Origin: Planctomycetota bacterium
Lineage (GTDB): Bacteria; Planctomycetota; Planctomycetia; Pirellulales; Pirellulaceae
Assembly (NCBI GenBank): GCA_016872725.1
Contig: VGZC01000037.1
Coordinates: 1 to 59,280, forward strand
Reading direction: 5' to 3'
Length of the DNA: 59,280 bases
The stretch's first letter is position 1. Each line of letters begins with the position of its first letter. Below the pieces are notes generated by a model that saw only the letters and a program-made list of their open reading frames with translations, did no database searches and was not told where the DNA came from. Of the stretch, positions 41,863 through 51,382 are shown piece by piece. A program made the position numbers and the translations under genes.

Positions 41863-42312
41863 GTTCGTCGCGTGGAACCGGTCGGCCATGCCAAGGCGGG
41901 AAAACTCCATCACGAACTTCCGTCCCATCCGTTCCACCCTGTCTGGATCGCGCATTGGTTTGCCCGCGCCCGTTCTCCGAGCGCCGGTCGGCGAAGAACC
42001 AACCGGTCCGACCGGCGGGCGTCTTCCGCCGGCAAACGGTCTCCGCGCGACCGAACAGTTCGACCGCGCCGCGACTCATGGTAGTCGGGTCGCGCATCCG
42101 GGAAAAGGCACATCTCGCGAATCCGACGTGCGCGCTTCGAGCGCGCGTTGCACTTCACGCCCGAACAGGATTCGGCCACATGCGAAAAGAAAGAGGCGGC
42201 GCATCGGCGAAAAATGACCTATCTTTCAGATGGGCTTTCGTCCCGCAATCACGCTCGTCCCATCCTGTCTTTTCACACATCCGCACCATCCGTCCGTTTC
42301 GGGAGGCCCTTC
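41863..42312. other. Divergent intergenic region
   Basis: It separates the SUMF1-like gene (minus) from the Gly-rich protein gene (plus). Part of it may encode an N-terminal extension of the SUMF1-like protein. I see no firm promoter, RNA gene or additional CDS. Confidence 0.35.
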
Positions 42313-43266
42313 ATGGTTCGCAAACACATTTCTACGGCCGTTCTCGTTCTGTCCCTCGTGGGCCTCCATGCGGGGACGGTTTGCGCCAATGGGCCTCGAG
42401 GGGGCGGCGGCCGAGGCGGAGCGGGTGGTGGAGCAGGCGGCGGTGGAGGCGGTGGTGGGGGCGGCTTGAGCGGAACACGGGGGCCCGGTCATCACGGCGC
42501 GGGCAACGGCGAGACCCATTCGCCCCGAGGCACAAGCAACAAGTTCGCGCCGGGTGCGGACGGCCAACGTCCGGCCGGTGGGCAACGCCGCGCCGACCCG
42601 TCCCGACCGGACGCGTCGCTTGCCGAATCCGGTCCATCTCCCGCGGGTGGCCCGGCCGGACCATCCGCCGATGCGCCCAAACCGCAAGGCAAGACATTCC
42701 ACAAAGCCAAACCGTTCGGCAATCCCGGCGGACGGCCCAGGAGTGCGGCGGCCGCTCGTGATCGCCGCGAGTTGGCGCAAGACCATCGCGAGCTGGGGCA
42801 CGATCGCCGCGAAGTACGCCAAGATCATCGTGAATTGGCCGCGGACCGAAAAGAGGTCGCCGAGAACGCGCAGGCCGTCAAGAGCCAGGTTCACGACATC
42901 CAGGCGCTCCGAAAACAAGTCCAGGCCGACCTCCTCGCACTCAAGGAATCGGGCGGTTCGGAGGAAGCGAAGGCCAAACTGAAGAGCGACATCGAGACAC
43001 TGAAGGCGAGCGAACAGGCGCTGCGCGACGCCAAGCATGAACTGCGAGGCAGCGAGCGCGAGCTGCGCGACGATCGACGCGAGCTGGTCTCCGACAAACA
43101 GGAACTGCGCGGCGACCGCCGCGATCTGGCGATCGACTCGCACGACAAGGCCGATTCGCCCCGCGACGCGCGGAGCGACGCTCGGGACCGGGTCGACGAC
43201 GCGCGCGATCGAGCGGACGACGCGCGCGATCAACACCGGGACAAGAAACGGGCCGACGCCGAATAG
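42313..43266 (+). CDS. Secreted glycine-rich protein with a charged coiled-coil of DRREL-type repeats
   Basis: The 317-residue protein has a signal peptide (about 1-25), a poly-Gly region (about 28-52) and a Pro/Ala/Gly/Ser-rich spacer (55-145). A long highly charged helix follows (about 148-317), built of heptad-like repeats such as RDRRELAQDHRELGHDRREV, LRGSERELRDDRRELVSDKQEL and DARDRVDDARDRADDARD. No family is recognised. Salt-bridged repeats like this favour a single alpha-helix or coiled coil. GGGAGG at 42301-42306 supports ATG 42313; an upstream in-frame start at 42148 would remove the signal peptide. Confidence 0.75.
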   Translation: MVRKHISTAVLVLSLVGLHAGTVCANGPRGGGGRGGAGGGAGGGGGGGGGGLSGTRGPGHHGAGNGETHSPRGTSNKFAPGADGQRPAGGQRRADPSRPDASLAESGPSPAGGPAGPSADAPKPQGKTFHKAKPFGNPGGRPRSAAAARDRRELAQDHRELGHDRREVRQDHRELAADRKEVAENAQAVKSQVHDIQALRKQVQADLLALKESGGSEEAKAKLKSDIETLKASEQALRDAKHELRGSERELRDDRRELVSDKQELRGDRRDLAIDSHDKADSPRDARSDARDRVDDARDRADDARDQHRDKKRADAE

Positions 43267-43285
43267 CATGCCGGCCCGTATCCCT

Positions 43286-43325
43286 CATCCTTCATCCTTC
43301 ATCCTTCATCCTTCATCCTTCATCC
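43286..43325. repeat. Heptamer tandem repeat (CATCCTT, five copies plus part)
   Basis: Five perfect CATCCTT units run from 43286 to 43320 and are followed by CATCC. On the minus strand the repeat reads AAGGATG. It supplies the last codons and the stop of the truncated heparinase frame (stop at 43306), so it probably replaced or invaded the original 3' end or intergenic space. Confidence 0.85.
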
Positions 43326-43887
43326 ACGCCTCGCCCGTTCCCAGGTCGCGGCCGAGACGCCACGCGCGGCCGCCGACTTCCGCCCTCAGTTCGACGCGAT
43401 CGGAAACCGCGGCGTAACCGGCCGGAAGTGCGAGCCGCGCGTCGGGCCGATCGACGCCGCGATACGGAATGACGGCGGTGAGGAACACGGCGGGGGCGCC
43501 GCTCGCATGCCGGAAGGCGATTCCTTTCCGCGGAACCCGTTTTCCATAGTCCCACGCGAACCACCCGTCCTCCTCGCGCAGCGACACGGCCGTCTTGGGA
43601 AAGCACTGGACGAGCACATTGGCGTCGTCGAAACGAGTCGTCGCGGACCGCGTTTCGGTATCACTTTGAACGGCGCCGGGCGCGAACTGGAACCGCAAGT
43701 CGACGGCGCCCACGGCATGGCCGACCGCCTCGTCGAGCATCACCAGGAACGCGTGGTCGACGAACCAGACGGACCGGCGATGCGCGAGGCCTTCGTACGA
43801 GGCGTTCTCCACGACCAGCGCGTCGCCTTCGGGCGCGGCGCGCCAAAGCCGATGCGTTCCGGCAATCCCTCGGTTTGAATGGCCCAA
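43306..43887 (-). pseudogene. C-terminal remnant of a heparinase II/III-family lyase
   Basis: The 193-codon frame resembles only the last part of heparinase II/III-type polysaccharide lyases: a beta-rich domain with LWRAAPEGDALVVENASYEGLAHRRSVWFVD, DEAVGHAVGAVDLRFQFAPG and an aliphatic end. Family enzymes have 600-750 residues, and the alpha/alpha toroid with the catalytic Tyr/His is missing. Upstream DNA runs into the divergent kinase gene. The 3' end finishes inside a 7-bp repeat. It is most likely a truncated, inactive copy. Confidence 0.5.
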
Positions 43888-43991
43888 CCGAGTGGTTTAC
43901 GATGGAGGCGCGCGGCGGTCTGGCCTGGCGCCCGATTCGGGTTATCCGTCGGCGAGGCGTCGAGGTGGCGGGCCGGATTCGGAGGCGTGTC

Positions 43992-45743
43992 GTGGAACGA
44001 ACCGAAGCGGACCCGCGGGACCCGCGTAAGAGCGATGGGAATGGCGTCGACCCGGATGCGACGTCGAACTGGACGCCCGTCCGCCGGGACGACACCGACA
44101 CTCCCCCCACCGCGGAGTCCGGCGGCGCCGAATCGAAGGCGTGGTATCCCGGCGCGCGACTCGACAAATACCGCATCGTACGGCGACTTGGCCGCGGCGC
44201 CTCGGGAGCCGTCTACCTCGCCTGGCACGAGACGCTCGCGTGCCATCGAGCGATCAAGATCCTCCATGCGGAGCTCGCCCGAGATGACCACGCCGCGGCG
44301 CGATTCCTTCGCGAGGCCCGCATGCTTGGCCAATTGCACGATCCGCATGTCGCGGGCGCGATCGATGCGGGCTTCGAAGATCGCGTCGCCTACCTTGTCA
44401 TGGAGTTTGTCGACGGAGTCACGCTCAAGGAAATGGTCCGCCGCGAAGGCCCTATTCCACCCGATCGCGCGATTCCCATTCTTCGTCAGGTCGGACTTGG
44501 GCTCGACGGCGCGCACCGAAAGAAGATCGTGCATCGCGACGTCAAGCCCGGCAACCTGATGATCGATTCCGAAGGACGTGTCAAGATCCTCGATCTCGGT
44601 ATCGCCCATCTGGCATCGGCGCAGGGCGTCGAGGAGCTGACGCACGCGGGCGTCATGATGGGAACGGCCGACTATGTGGCGCCCGAGCAGGCACAGGACG
44701 CGCGCGCCGCCGACGCGCGCAGCGATCTGTATGGTCTGGGATGCACGCTCTTCTTTATGCTCACGGGTCGCACGCCCTACTCCGACGTCGAAGGACTACT
44801 GCCGAAGATCCGGGCGCACGAGTCGAGCCCGGTGGCCGATTTCCCTTCGGGCCACGCATGCGACCCACGTGGGCCGTTCGCGGAACTCGGTCGAATCGCG
44901 CGGAAGCTGATGGCGAAGCGGCCCGAGGATCGCTACGCGTCGGCCGCCGAGTTGCTCGACGCGCTCGAACAGGCCTTCCCGACTCGTTCACGCGAAACGG
45001 CATCGCCGGCGCCGATCGGAAACACCGCACGCTGGATCGTGGGTCTGTCGATCGCGGCCGTGCTCACAGCCGTCGCCCTCACCGGTCCGCGATGGTCGAT
45101 CACCGATCGATCGACCGACGCGGATCGCCGCTCGGCTGCCGACTCGCCCGAGCCAGTGTCCGCATCGCCCAAGACCGATGCGGGCGGCGCAGCACGGGCC
45201 GAGTTGGTTCCGGGGCTGATCGAATGGAAGGTTGTCGCGATTCCCGATGGGAACACCGCGACGCGTCCCGTCGAATATCCGTGCATTCGAGCGGGGAATT
45301 CGGTCGAACCGGCGCGTGAGCCGGCGCTTGGCCGGGAAGCGCTGGTCAAGTTCGTCGGAAGACTCGAACATCCAGCCGCATGGACGGTCATTTGGATTGA
45401 TACGCGCGGTGAGCCGACGCCGATCGGCACAGACACGGCGAACGGCGTCGATCTGCTCATTCCGCCTGGAGACGACTTCAGTCGCGTGAACGCGGCCGAT
45501 CCGCCCGGTGATCACTTGATTATTCTGGCCTTGGTGCCTTCCGAAGGCGACGCCGACGCGTTGCTGAATGCGCTCCGTGGCGGCGCCGCGGGCGCCGCCC
45601 GCGATTTGCCGTCCTCCGAACCGAGCGAGCCGGCTCCCATTTGCCGCCGGGTTGATTCGCGACTGGGGGAGTCGCTTCGCTTGCAAATGGCGCCGAGCGG
45701 CTGTCTATTGATCGATGCGTTCCTGCTTCGCGTGCCCCGCTGA
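43992..45743 (+). CDS. Membrane Ser/Thr protein kinase (PknB-like)
   Basis: The 583-residue receptor-type kinase has a cytoplasmic kinase domain (about 58-335). It carries the P-loop GRGASGAVYLA, Lys89 (AIK), HRDVKPGN (181-188), DLG (201-203, in place of DFG) and an APE motif (230-232). One transmembrane helix follows (about 348-365), then an outer domain with no known fold (about 390-583). GTG 43992 is chosen because GGAGG at 43981-43985 is at ideal spacing; ATG 43902 is in frame upstream. The CHAT-TPR protein gene starts 83 bp later and is likely functionally linked. Confidence 0.87.
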   Translation: MERTEADPRDPRKSDGNGVDPDATSNWTPVRRDDTDTPPTAESGGAESKAWYPGARLDKYRIVRRLGRGASGAVYLAWHETLACHRAIKILHAELARDDHAAARFLREARMLGQLHDPHVAGAIDAGFEDRVAYLVMEFVDGVTLKEMVRREGPIPPDRAIPILRQVGLGLDGAHRKKIVHRDVKPGNLMIDSEGRVKILDLGIAHLASAQGVEELTHAGVMMGTADYVAPEQAQDARAADARSDLYGLGCTLFFMLTGRTPYSDVEGLLPKIRAHESSPVADFPSGHACDPRGPFAELGRIARKLMAKRPEDRYASAAELLDALEQAFPTRSRETASPAPIGNTARWIVGLSIAAVLTAVALTGPRWSITDRSTDADRRSAADSPEPVSASPKTDAGGAARAELVPGLIEWKVVAIPDGNTATRPVEYPCIRAGNSVEPAREPALGREALVKFVGRLEHPAAWTVIWIDTRGEPTPIGTDTANGVDLLIPPGDDFSRVNAADPPGDHLIILALVPSEGDADALLNALRGGAAGAARDLPSSEPSEPAPICRRVDSRLGESLRLQMAPSGCLLIDAFLLRVPR

Positions 45744-45826
45744 TCGGCCAGCGCAATGCGCCTCGTATTGGGCCTCTTGCGCCGGCCGTTCGTTCACATC
45801 CTATGGAATGAGCGGAGGTCTCGACC

Positions 45827-48800
45827 ATGCCAGCCGCTATTCGCATCGCGATCGTGTTCGCCGCGTTCGTTCCGGCCGCTCGCCGAGGCGCCGCATTGGA
45901 GTCGTTCGACATTCCGAATGAGCTGACCGCGCTGAGCCAGTCGGCATTTGGCGTCGAAGACGGTCGGCGCGACGCGGAACGGTGCCGAGCGGTATGGAGC
46001 GATCTCGAAAAACGTCCCGCGGCGGAGCGGATTTCGGGCGAGAACGCCCTGGCCTCCGTCCTCGCGATGCCCATGGCGTCGGATACACCCGAAGGGCAGC
46101 GAACCGATGACGCGAAGGCGCTCGACCGGCTGCTCGCCGCCGAATCGTATTACGCGGCGCTGCGCCGGCATGTCGAGGATCACAACGATCTATCGCGCGT
46201 CGTCGATCGGCTGCGCGCGGTGGCCTTGCATCGGCGAGCCGGCCGTATGCCGCGCGATAAGCGAGGGGCCACACTCGACGCGGCGATCGCATTGCACGCA
46301 GAGAATGCCGCGTGCTGGAAACGGACCGAACGCGGCGCATGGGAAGCGTGCGAGTTGTCCGATTTGGCGTACAGCCTGTTCGTCGCTGAAAGGCATGATG
46401 AGGCGATCCCCGTACGGGAGCAAGCGATCGCGCTATACCGATCGCTTCCCGACCGATTCCTCACGACCGACCCATTCACGCCCGAAGGGATGAACGACGA
46501 GCAATCGCTGCGATTCGCGGAGTTCGCCCGCGACGGGTACCGGGGCGAAGCCGCCACGTACCTCTTGCACGGGCTCCATTATTTCAACCTGGGCCGCGAG
46601 GATCCCGAGGCGGCGCGCGAGTCGCTCTTCCTGTATGCCGAGAGCCTTCGGATCGGCATGGCGCATCGCGATCCGACACCGATCTCGAACGTCGGCGCGC
46701 TGCTCGCGCCCGCCCTTGGCCAAGAAACGGGACGCGCGAAATCGATCTCCGATCTGCGGCGGTCCCTCGAAGCCCTCAACTCCATCGATGCGAATCCGTA
46801 CTGGAGGGACCGCGGTGAATTGGAGTCGGTGGACCAGGCCTTCCGGTGGCTTCACGCGCGGATGCGCGAGCCGATCGGCCTGTTTTACGCCGAGACGGGG
46901 CAACTGCTCGTGGCGCGGCATATTCTGGATGAAGCCGAGTCCTACGCCCAGGATCTCGACGACGCCGCGATCCTCCCCATGGTGCTCCATGCCCAAGCCC
47001 AATTGCTCGCTCGGGGAGGACTCGCCGCCGACTCCCTCGCGAAAGCCCGGCGAATCCTCGACTCCGATCACGGACGCCGGCAGCGCATTCAAACGCTCGC
47101 GCTGATGGCGCGGATCACGTTCGACCAGGGAGAGATGGAACGCGCCGTCGATTACCTGCGGTGGGCCACCGACAATCTCCACTCGCGCGACCGTGCCAAC
47201 CCGGGATCGTTCACGATCCATCAGGACGACATCCCGCTCTGGGGCGCGGTCAAGGCCGTCGAGTCGGACTTGGCGCTTGCGGAGGGGCGGGTCCACACGG
47301 CGATTCGCTTGTTGGGCCAGGCGGCGACGATCACGGCGCTGACCGACGAGGACGACTCGGTCAGGCTCGACGCGCGCCGCGCCTGGCTCGCGTCGCGGGG
47401 AACGGAGGCCGCCTATCGGCCCTCGCCGCGTTTGTTGGCCGCGCTGCGCGATACCACCGTCACGCCGACCCAGGACCTCGCACTGCGGCGCGGTCCGCGC
47501 GTCACCGTCGCCGTTCCCGGATGGCAGGCGCCGGCCGCTCCGCGGCTGGCGAGCCGCCCATCGGCGCCCGACGGCTTGTCCGAAGCGCAGGTCCGATGGC
47601 TTCGTCCTCGACTGCTCAACCGAAACGACGACGAGCCCGACGGGGAACCGGTCGATCCCGCGAAGTTGACCTCCCGCATCGAGGCGCTGGGGGGCACGTT
47701 GTTCGACTCGGATCGCTTGAAGGGACAGGCCGCATTCTTGGCGGGCGACATGGAACGCGCGGCCGGCCACTACGAGACGGCCTTGGCGACCGATTGGCGG
47801 ATCGCCGCAAACGCCCTCGATCCGCTGCTCGGCGTGGAATCGATCGAGCGGTCGCGGCAGTTGCATCACGAGGCGGCGCTGGTCGCCGCTCGGCGCGGCG
47901 ATCCGATGCGGGCGTTGCGGATTCTCGACATGGTCCGGCATCGAGGTCTTCTCGACGTCGCCACATCCGGCCGCAGCGTGTGGGAGGGCCTGACGCACGA
48001 ACAGCGGGCCGAAGCGTCGCGTCTCGACCGCGACCGAACGCTCGCCGCACAGGAGGTGGCCGAGCTTTCCCGATCGGGCCGCCTCTCGAATCGGCTCGCC
48101 GATGCCCAGAAACGGCTGGTCGCGGCGGACGGGGCCTACGCGACGTTCCGGTCGCGCATGCGCGACGTGCATCGCGTCCCGCCGCCGCCGCGCGAACCGT
48201 TGGGTGAGGACGAGGTAGCTTCCTTGATCTCCGACGGTGAGGCGGTTCTGGTCTATTCGGTCGGCGAGCTCGAAACGCTCGCCGTTCTCGCGCGGCGCGA
48301 CGCGGATCGGTTGCATTGCGCGGCACGGGAAATCAGCGTGTCGCAAAGCGATCTCGAGGCGATGGTGCGTTCACTCCAAATGGGTTCGAGCGCGCCGGGC
48401 GAACCGTTCGCGTTACTCGCCCGCGAACTCGACCGGATCCTGTTCGAACCGTTCGCCGACGAACTCGCGCCGTGCCGCCTCCTGGTCATCGGCCCCGATG
48501 GCCCGTTGCACGAACTGGCTTTCGCCGTGTTGCTCGACGAACGCGACCGATGCGCGCTCGACCGCTGGGCGCTCGCGATCCTCCCCAGCCTTGCCTCGCA
48601 ACATCGCTATCGATCGGCCGAGGCGCCCAATCCGGGTGGAGGCGCCTTGCTGATCGATCTTCAGGAATTCGGTGACCGTGTTTGGCTCCCGTCGTCCTAC
48701 GCGGGACAGCTCAACGCCGAACAACTCACCGCGCTGCTTCCTCAATACCAGCTCGCCAGGCTCACCCATACGCGCCGCGAGGCGGATCGCCTCGCCGAAC

Positions 48801-49324
48801 TCTTCGGCGATCGAGCTCGGCGCATGAACGGAGTCGATGCCCAGGAGGAGGATGTGCTCGCGGCGGCGCTCGTACGACGCTTTGTGCATTTCGCGACGCA
48901 CGGACTGGTTGATGTCTACAATCCATTCCAGTCGGTGCTCGTCCTCGGCGCGCCAAGCCCCGGTTCGGACGAAGACGGATTCCTGGAAGCGGGTGAGATC
49001 CTGGATACGGGCTCGCTCGGTTCGGCCGAACTCGTCACACTTTCCGCGTGCGAGTCCGGGCTCGGCTTGCTTCAGGGCTCCGAAGGCGTTCTCGGCTTGA
49101 CCTGGGCCCTGCTCGGGGCGGGCAACCGCGCCGTCGTGTCGAGCCTTTGGAGCGTCGAGGACGAGGCGACCGCTGATTTCATGGTCGAACTGTACCGCGA
49201 GCTGCTCGACGGTCAGACCAAGGCGGAGTCGCTGCGGCGCGCGGCGCTCGCGCTGCGGCAACGACCGGAGACCGGGCACCCGGCCTACTGGGGAGGCTTC
49301 CAATTGGTCGGCGATTGGCGCTGA
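45827..49324 (+). CDS. TPR-repeat protein with C-terminal CHAT (caspase-like) protease domain
   Basis: A 1165-residue protein with a weak signal-like N-terminus. TPR-like helical repeats cover about 200-850. The C-terminal CHAT domain (about 860-1165) has the catalytic dyad His1025 (VHFATHG) and Cys1075 (TLSACESGLG), plus GSEGVLGLTWALLGAGNRAVVSSLW. CHAT proteases cleave partner proteins after activation, for example in eukaryote-like signalling and in type III-E CRISPR. It directly follows a Ser/Thr kinase. GGAGG at about 45813-45817 supports the start. Confidence 0.88.
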   Translation: MPAAIRIAIVFAAFVPAARRGAALESFDIPNELTALSQSAFGVEDGRRDAERCRAVWSDLEKRPAAERISGENALASVLAMPMASDTPEGQRTDDAKALDRLLAAESYYAALRRHVEDHNDLSRVVDRLRAVALHRRAGRMPRDKRGATLDAAIALHAENAACWKRTERGAWEACELSDLAYSLFVAERHDEAIPVREQAIALYRSLPDRFLTTDPFTPEGMNDEQSLRFAEFARDGYRGEAATYLLHGLHYFNLGREDPEAARESLFLYAESLRIGMAHRDPTPISNVGALLAPALGQETGRAKSISDLRRSLEALNSIDANPYWRDRGELESVDQAFRWLHARMREPIGLFYAETGQLLVARHILDEAESYAQDLDDAAILPMVLHAQAQLLARGGLAADSLAKARRILDSDHGRRQRIQTLALMARITFDQGEMERAVDYLRWATDNLHSRDRANPGSFTIHQDDIPLWGAVKAVESDLALAEGRVHTAIRLLGQAATITALTDEDDSVRLDARRAWLASRGTEAAYRPSPRLLAALRDTTVTPTQDLALRRGPRVTVAVPGWQAPAAPRLASRPSAPDGLSEAQVRWLRPRLLNRNDDEPDGEPVDPAKLTSRIEALGGTLFDSDRLKGQAAFLAGDMERAAGHYETALATDWRIAANALDPLLGVESIERSRQLHHEAALVAARRGDPMRALRILDMVRHRGLLDVATSGRSVWEGLTHEQRAEASRLDRDRTLAAQEVAELSRSGRLSNRLADAQKRLVAADGAYATFRSRMRDVHRVPPPPREPLGEDEVASLISDGEAVLVYSVGELETLAVLARRDADRLHCAAREISVSQSDLEAMVRSLQMGSSAPGEPFALLARELDRILFEPFADELAPCRLLVIGPDGPLHELAFAVLLDERDRCALDRWALAILPSLASQHRYRSAEAPNPGGGALLIDLQEFGDRVWLPSSYAGQLNAEQLTALLPQYQLARLTHTRREADRLAELFGDRARRMNGVDAQEEDVLAAALVRRFVHFATHGLVDVYNPFQSVLVLGAPSPGSDEDGFLEAGEILDTGSLGSAELVTLSACESGLGLLQGSEGVLGLTWALLGAGNRAVVSSLWSVEDEATADFMVELYRELLDGQTKAESLRRAALALRQRPETGHPAYWGGFQLVGDWR

Positions 49325-49414
49325 GCCCAAATTGCGGAGACCGGCGCGGACCGATACGATGGGCGGCCGGAGTGGAATCGCTTTGTGACCCGAACCGACC
49401 GGAGCCGGCTTCCC

Positions 49415-51328
49415 ATGCGTTCGAATCGCACCCTGTGGACGCGCGTCATCGCCCTGACCCTTTCGTCGTGCCTCGCCACCCGCGCGGCGTGCCCCGCACG
49501 CGGGGCCGAGAATGAGCTCACCGTCGCCGAACGGAAGAGCGGTTGGAAGCTCCTTTTCGACGGCAAAACAACGAAAGGATGGCGCGGCTATCGCAAGGAG
49601 TCGATCGGCGAGGGGTGGACCGTTCAGGACGGAGCACTCGTTCGAGCCGCCGGCGGAGCGGGGGATATCGTCGCCGTCGATGCGTTCGAGCGGTTCGAGC
49701 TTTCGATCGAATTCCGGATTTCCGAGGGAGGAAACAGCGGGATCATGTTCCGAGTCACCGAGGACGCCGACGCGCCGTGGCACTCGGGGCCCGAGATCCA
49801 GATCCAGGACAATGTCCGAGGCCGGGATCCCCAAAAGGCCGGCTGGCTCTACCAACTCTATCGCCCGCCCGTCGATCCGCGAACCGGACAGACGACCGAT
49901 GCGTGCCGTCCGGCGGGCGAGTGGAACCACGTGTACGTGCGGATCACCGATTCGGAGTGCGAGATCAACGTCAATGGCGTGCGGTACGCCGCGTTCGAGA
50001 TCGGTTCCGACGATTGGAACCGGCGCGTGGCGGCGAGCAAATTCGCGCGATTCGCGAACTTCGCGAAGGCGGACAAAGGTCTGATTTGCCTTCAGGACCA
50101 TGGCGATCCCGTGGCCTTCCGGAACATCAAGGCGCGCGAACTCGCGCCGGATGGCTCGGTGCCCGATCCGGTGGACGGCGTCGTGAAGGTCAGAGCCGTT
50201 CCGGCCTTTCCTAAGATCGAATGGGAGGATTGGGCGCCCGCCGACGAACGCGGCCGGCCCCGCGCGTTTCGCCCCGTCGTCGTCACGCATGCGAACGATG
50301 CGAGCGGCCGCCTGTTTATCGCCGATCAGCATGGAGCGATCTACGCGTTGGCGAACGAACCGTCGGCGGAGCGAGGCGGGCGGTTTCTTGATATCCGCGA
50401 TCGGGTACGCTACCTGGACAGCGAGAACGAGGAAGGCCTCTTGGGTGTCGCGTTCCACCCGGAATTCGCGCGCGATGGCCGTGTGTTCGTCTACTATTCA
50501 GCGAAAGACCCGCCCCATACGTCGGTCATTTCGTCATTCCGCGTCGCCGACGGAAAACCCGATCGCGCCGATCCGGCGAGCGAGCAAGTCCTGCTCAAGA
50601 TCGAACAACCGTTCTGGAACCACAACGGAGGAACGGTCGCGTTCGGCCCGGACGGGTATCTATACATCGGCCTCGGCGACGGCGGCGCGGCAAATGATCC
50701 GTTCGGCAACGGACAGAACCTCAAGACCCTTCTGGGCTCGATCCTTCGGATCGATGTCAACGCGGCCGAAGGGGATCGCCCCTACGGCATTCCGGCCGAC
50801 AATCCGTTCCTCGGACGACCCGAGTCGCGGCCCGAGATCTACGCGTTTGGGCTCCGCAATGTGTGGCGGCTCGCGTTCGACCGGGAGACCGGCGATCTCT
50901 GGTGCGGCGATGTCGGCCAGAATCTCTGGGAAGAGATCAACCTGATCCGGAAGGGCGGGAACTATGGTTGGGCGTTCCGCGAGGGAACGCATGCGTTCGG
51001 CGCGGCCGCGCCCTCGCCCGACGTCAAGCTGATCGAACCGATTTGGGAATACGATCACCAGGTCGGCAAGTCGATTACGGGCGGCACCGTGTACCGAGGT
51101 CGCCGCTGCCCGCAACTCGTTGGAAAATACGTCTACGCCGATTACGTCACGGGCAGGATCTGGGCGTTGACCGCCGATCCGAAGACGGGCCACGTGATTC
51201 GCAACGAATCGATTCCGTCGGAGAAACTGCCGATCTTGTCATTCGGCGAGGACGCCGAGGGCGAAGTCTATTTCACGGTGGTGACGAGCGATGCGCGGGG
51301 CGTCTTCACGTTCGTCCCCGACGAATAG
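49415..51328 (+). CDS. DUF1080 (3-keto-disaccharide hydrolase) fused to a PQQ-type sugar dehydrogenase propeller
   Basis: The 637-residue secreted protein has a signal peptide and then a DUF1080 lectin/hydrolase domain (about 45-240; LLFDGKTTKGW, NSGIMFRV, SGPEIQIQDN, EWNHVYVRI). A soluble glucose-dehydrogenase-like six-bladed propeller follows (about 260-635; NEEGLLGVAFHPEF, NHNGGTVAFGPDGYLYIGLGDGG, FGLRNVWRLAFD, GNYGWAFREG). No haem motif is attached. ATG 49415 has GGAG at 49401-49404. It probably acts on exported or environmental sugars. Confidence 0.88.
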   Translation: MRSNRTLWTRVIALTLSSCLATRAACPARGAENELTVAERKSGWKLLFDGKTTKGWRGYRKESIGEGWTVQDGALVRAAGGAGDIVAVDAFERFELSIEFRISEGGNSGIMFRVTEDADAPWHSGPEIQIQDNVRGRDPQKAGWLYQLYRPPVDPRTGQTTDACRPAGEWNHVYVRITDSECEINVNGVRYAAFEIGSDDWNRRVAASKFARFANFAKADKGLICLQDHGDPVAFRNIKARELAPDGSVPDPVDGVVKVRAVPAFPKIEWEDWAPADERGRPRAFRPVVVTHANDASGRLFIADQHGAIYALANEPSAERGGRFLDIRDRVRYLDSENEEGLLGVAFHPEFARDGRVFVYYSAKDPPHTSVISSFRVADGKPDRADPASEQVLLKIEQPFWNHNGGTVAFGPDGYLYIGLGDGGAANDPFGNGQNLKTLLGSILRIDVNAAEGDRPYGIPADNPFLGRPESRPEIYAFGLRNVWRLAFDRETGDLWCGDVGQNLWEEINLIRKGGNYGWAFREGTHAFGAAAPSPDVKLIEPIWEYDHQVGKSITGGTVYRGRRCPQLVGKYVYADYVTGRIWALTADPKTGHVIRNESIPSEKLPILSFGEDAEGEVYFTVVTSDARGVFTFVPDE

Positions 51329-51382
51329 TGCGCGTTCCGCGATTCGTGGACGCCGTGGCCGCCATCCGGCGCCGAGAGCGCG

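Noticed and set aside
39403-42084. 893-codon plus-strand frame
   Set aside because: It is antisense to the Tat oxidoreductase and the SUMF1-like gene, both of which have clear domains and signals.
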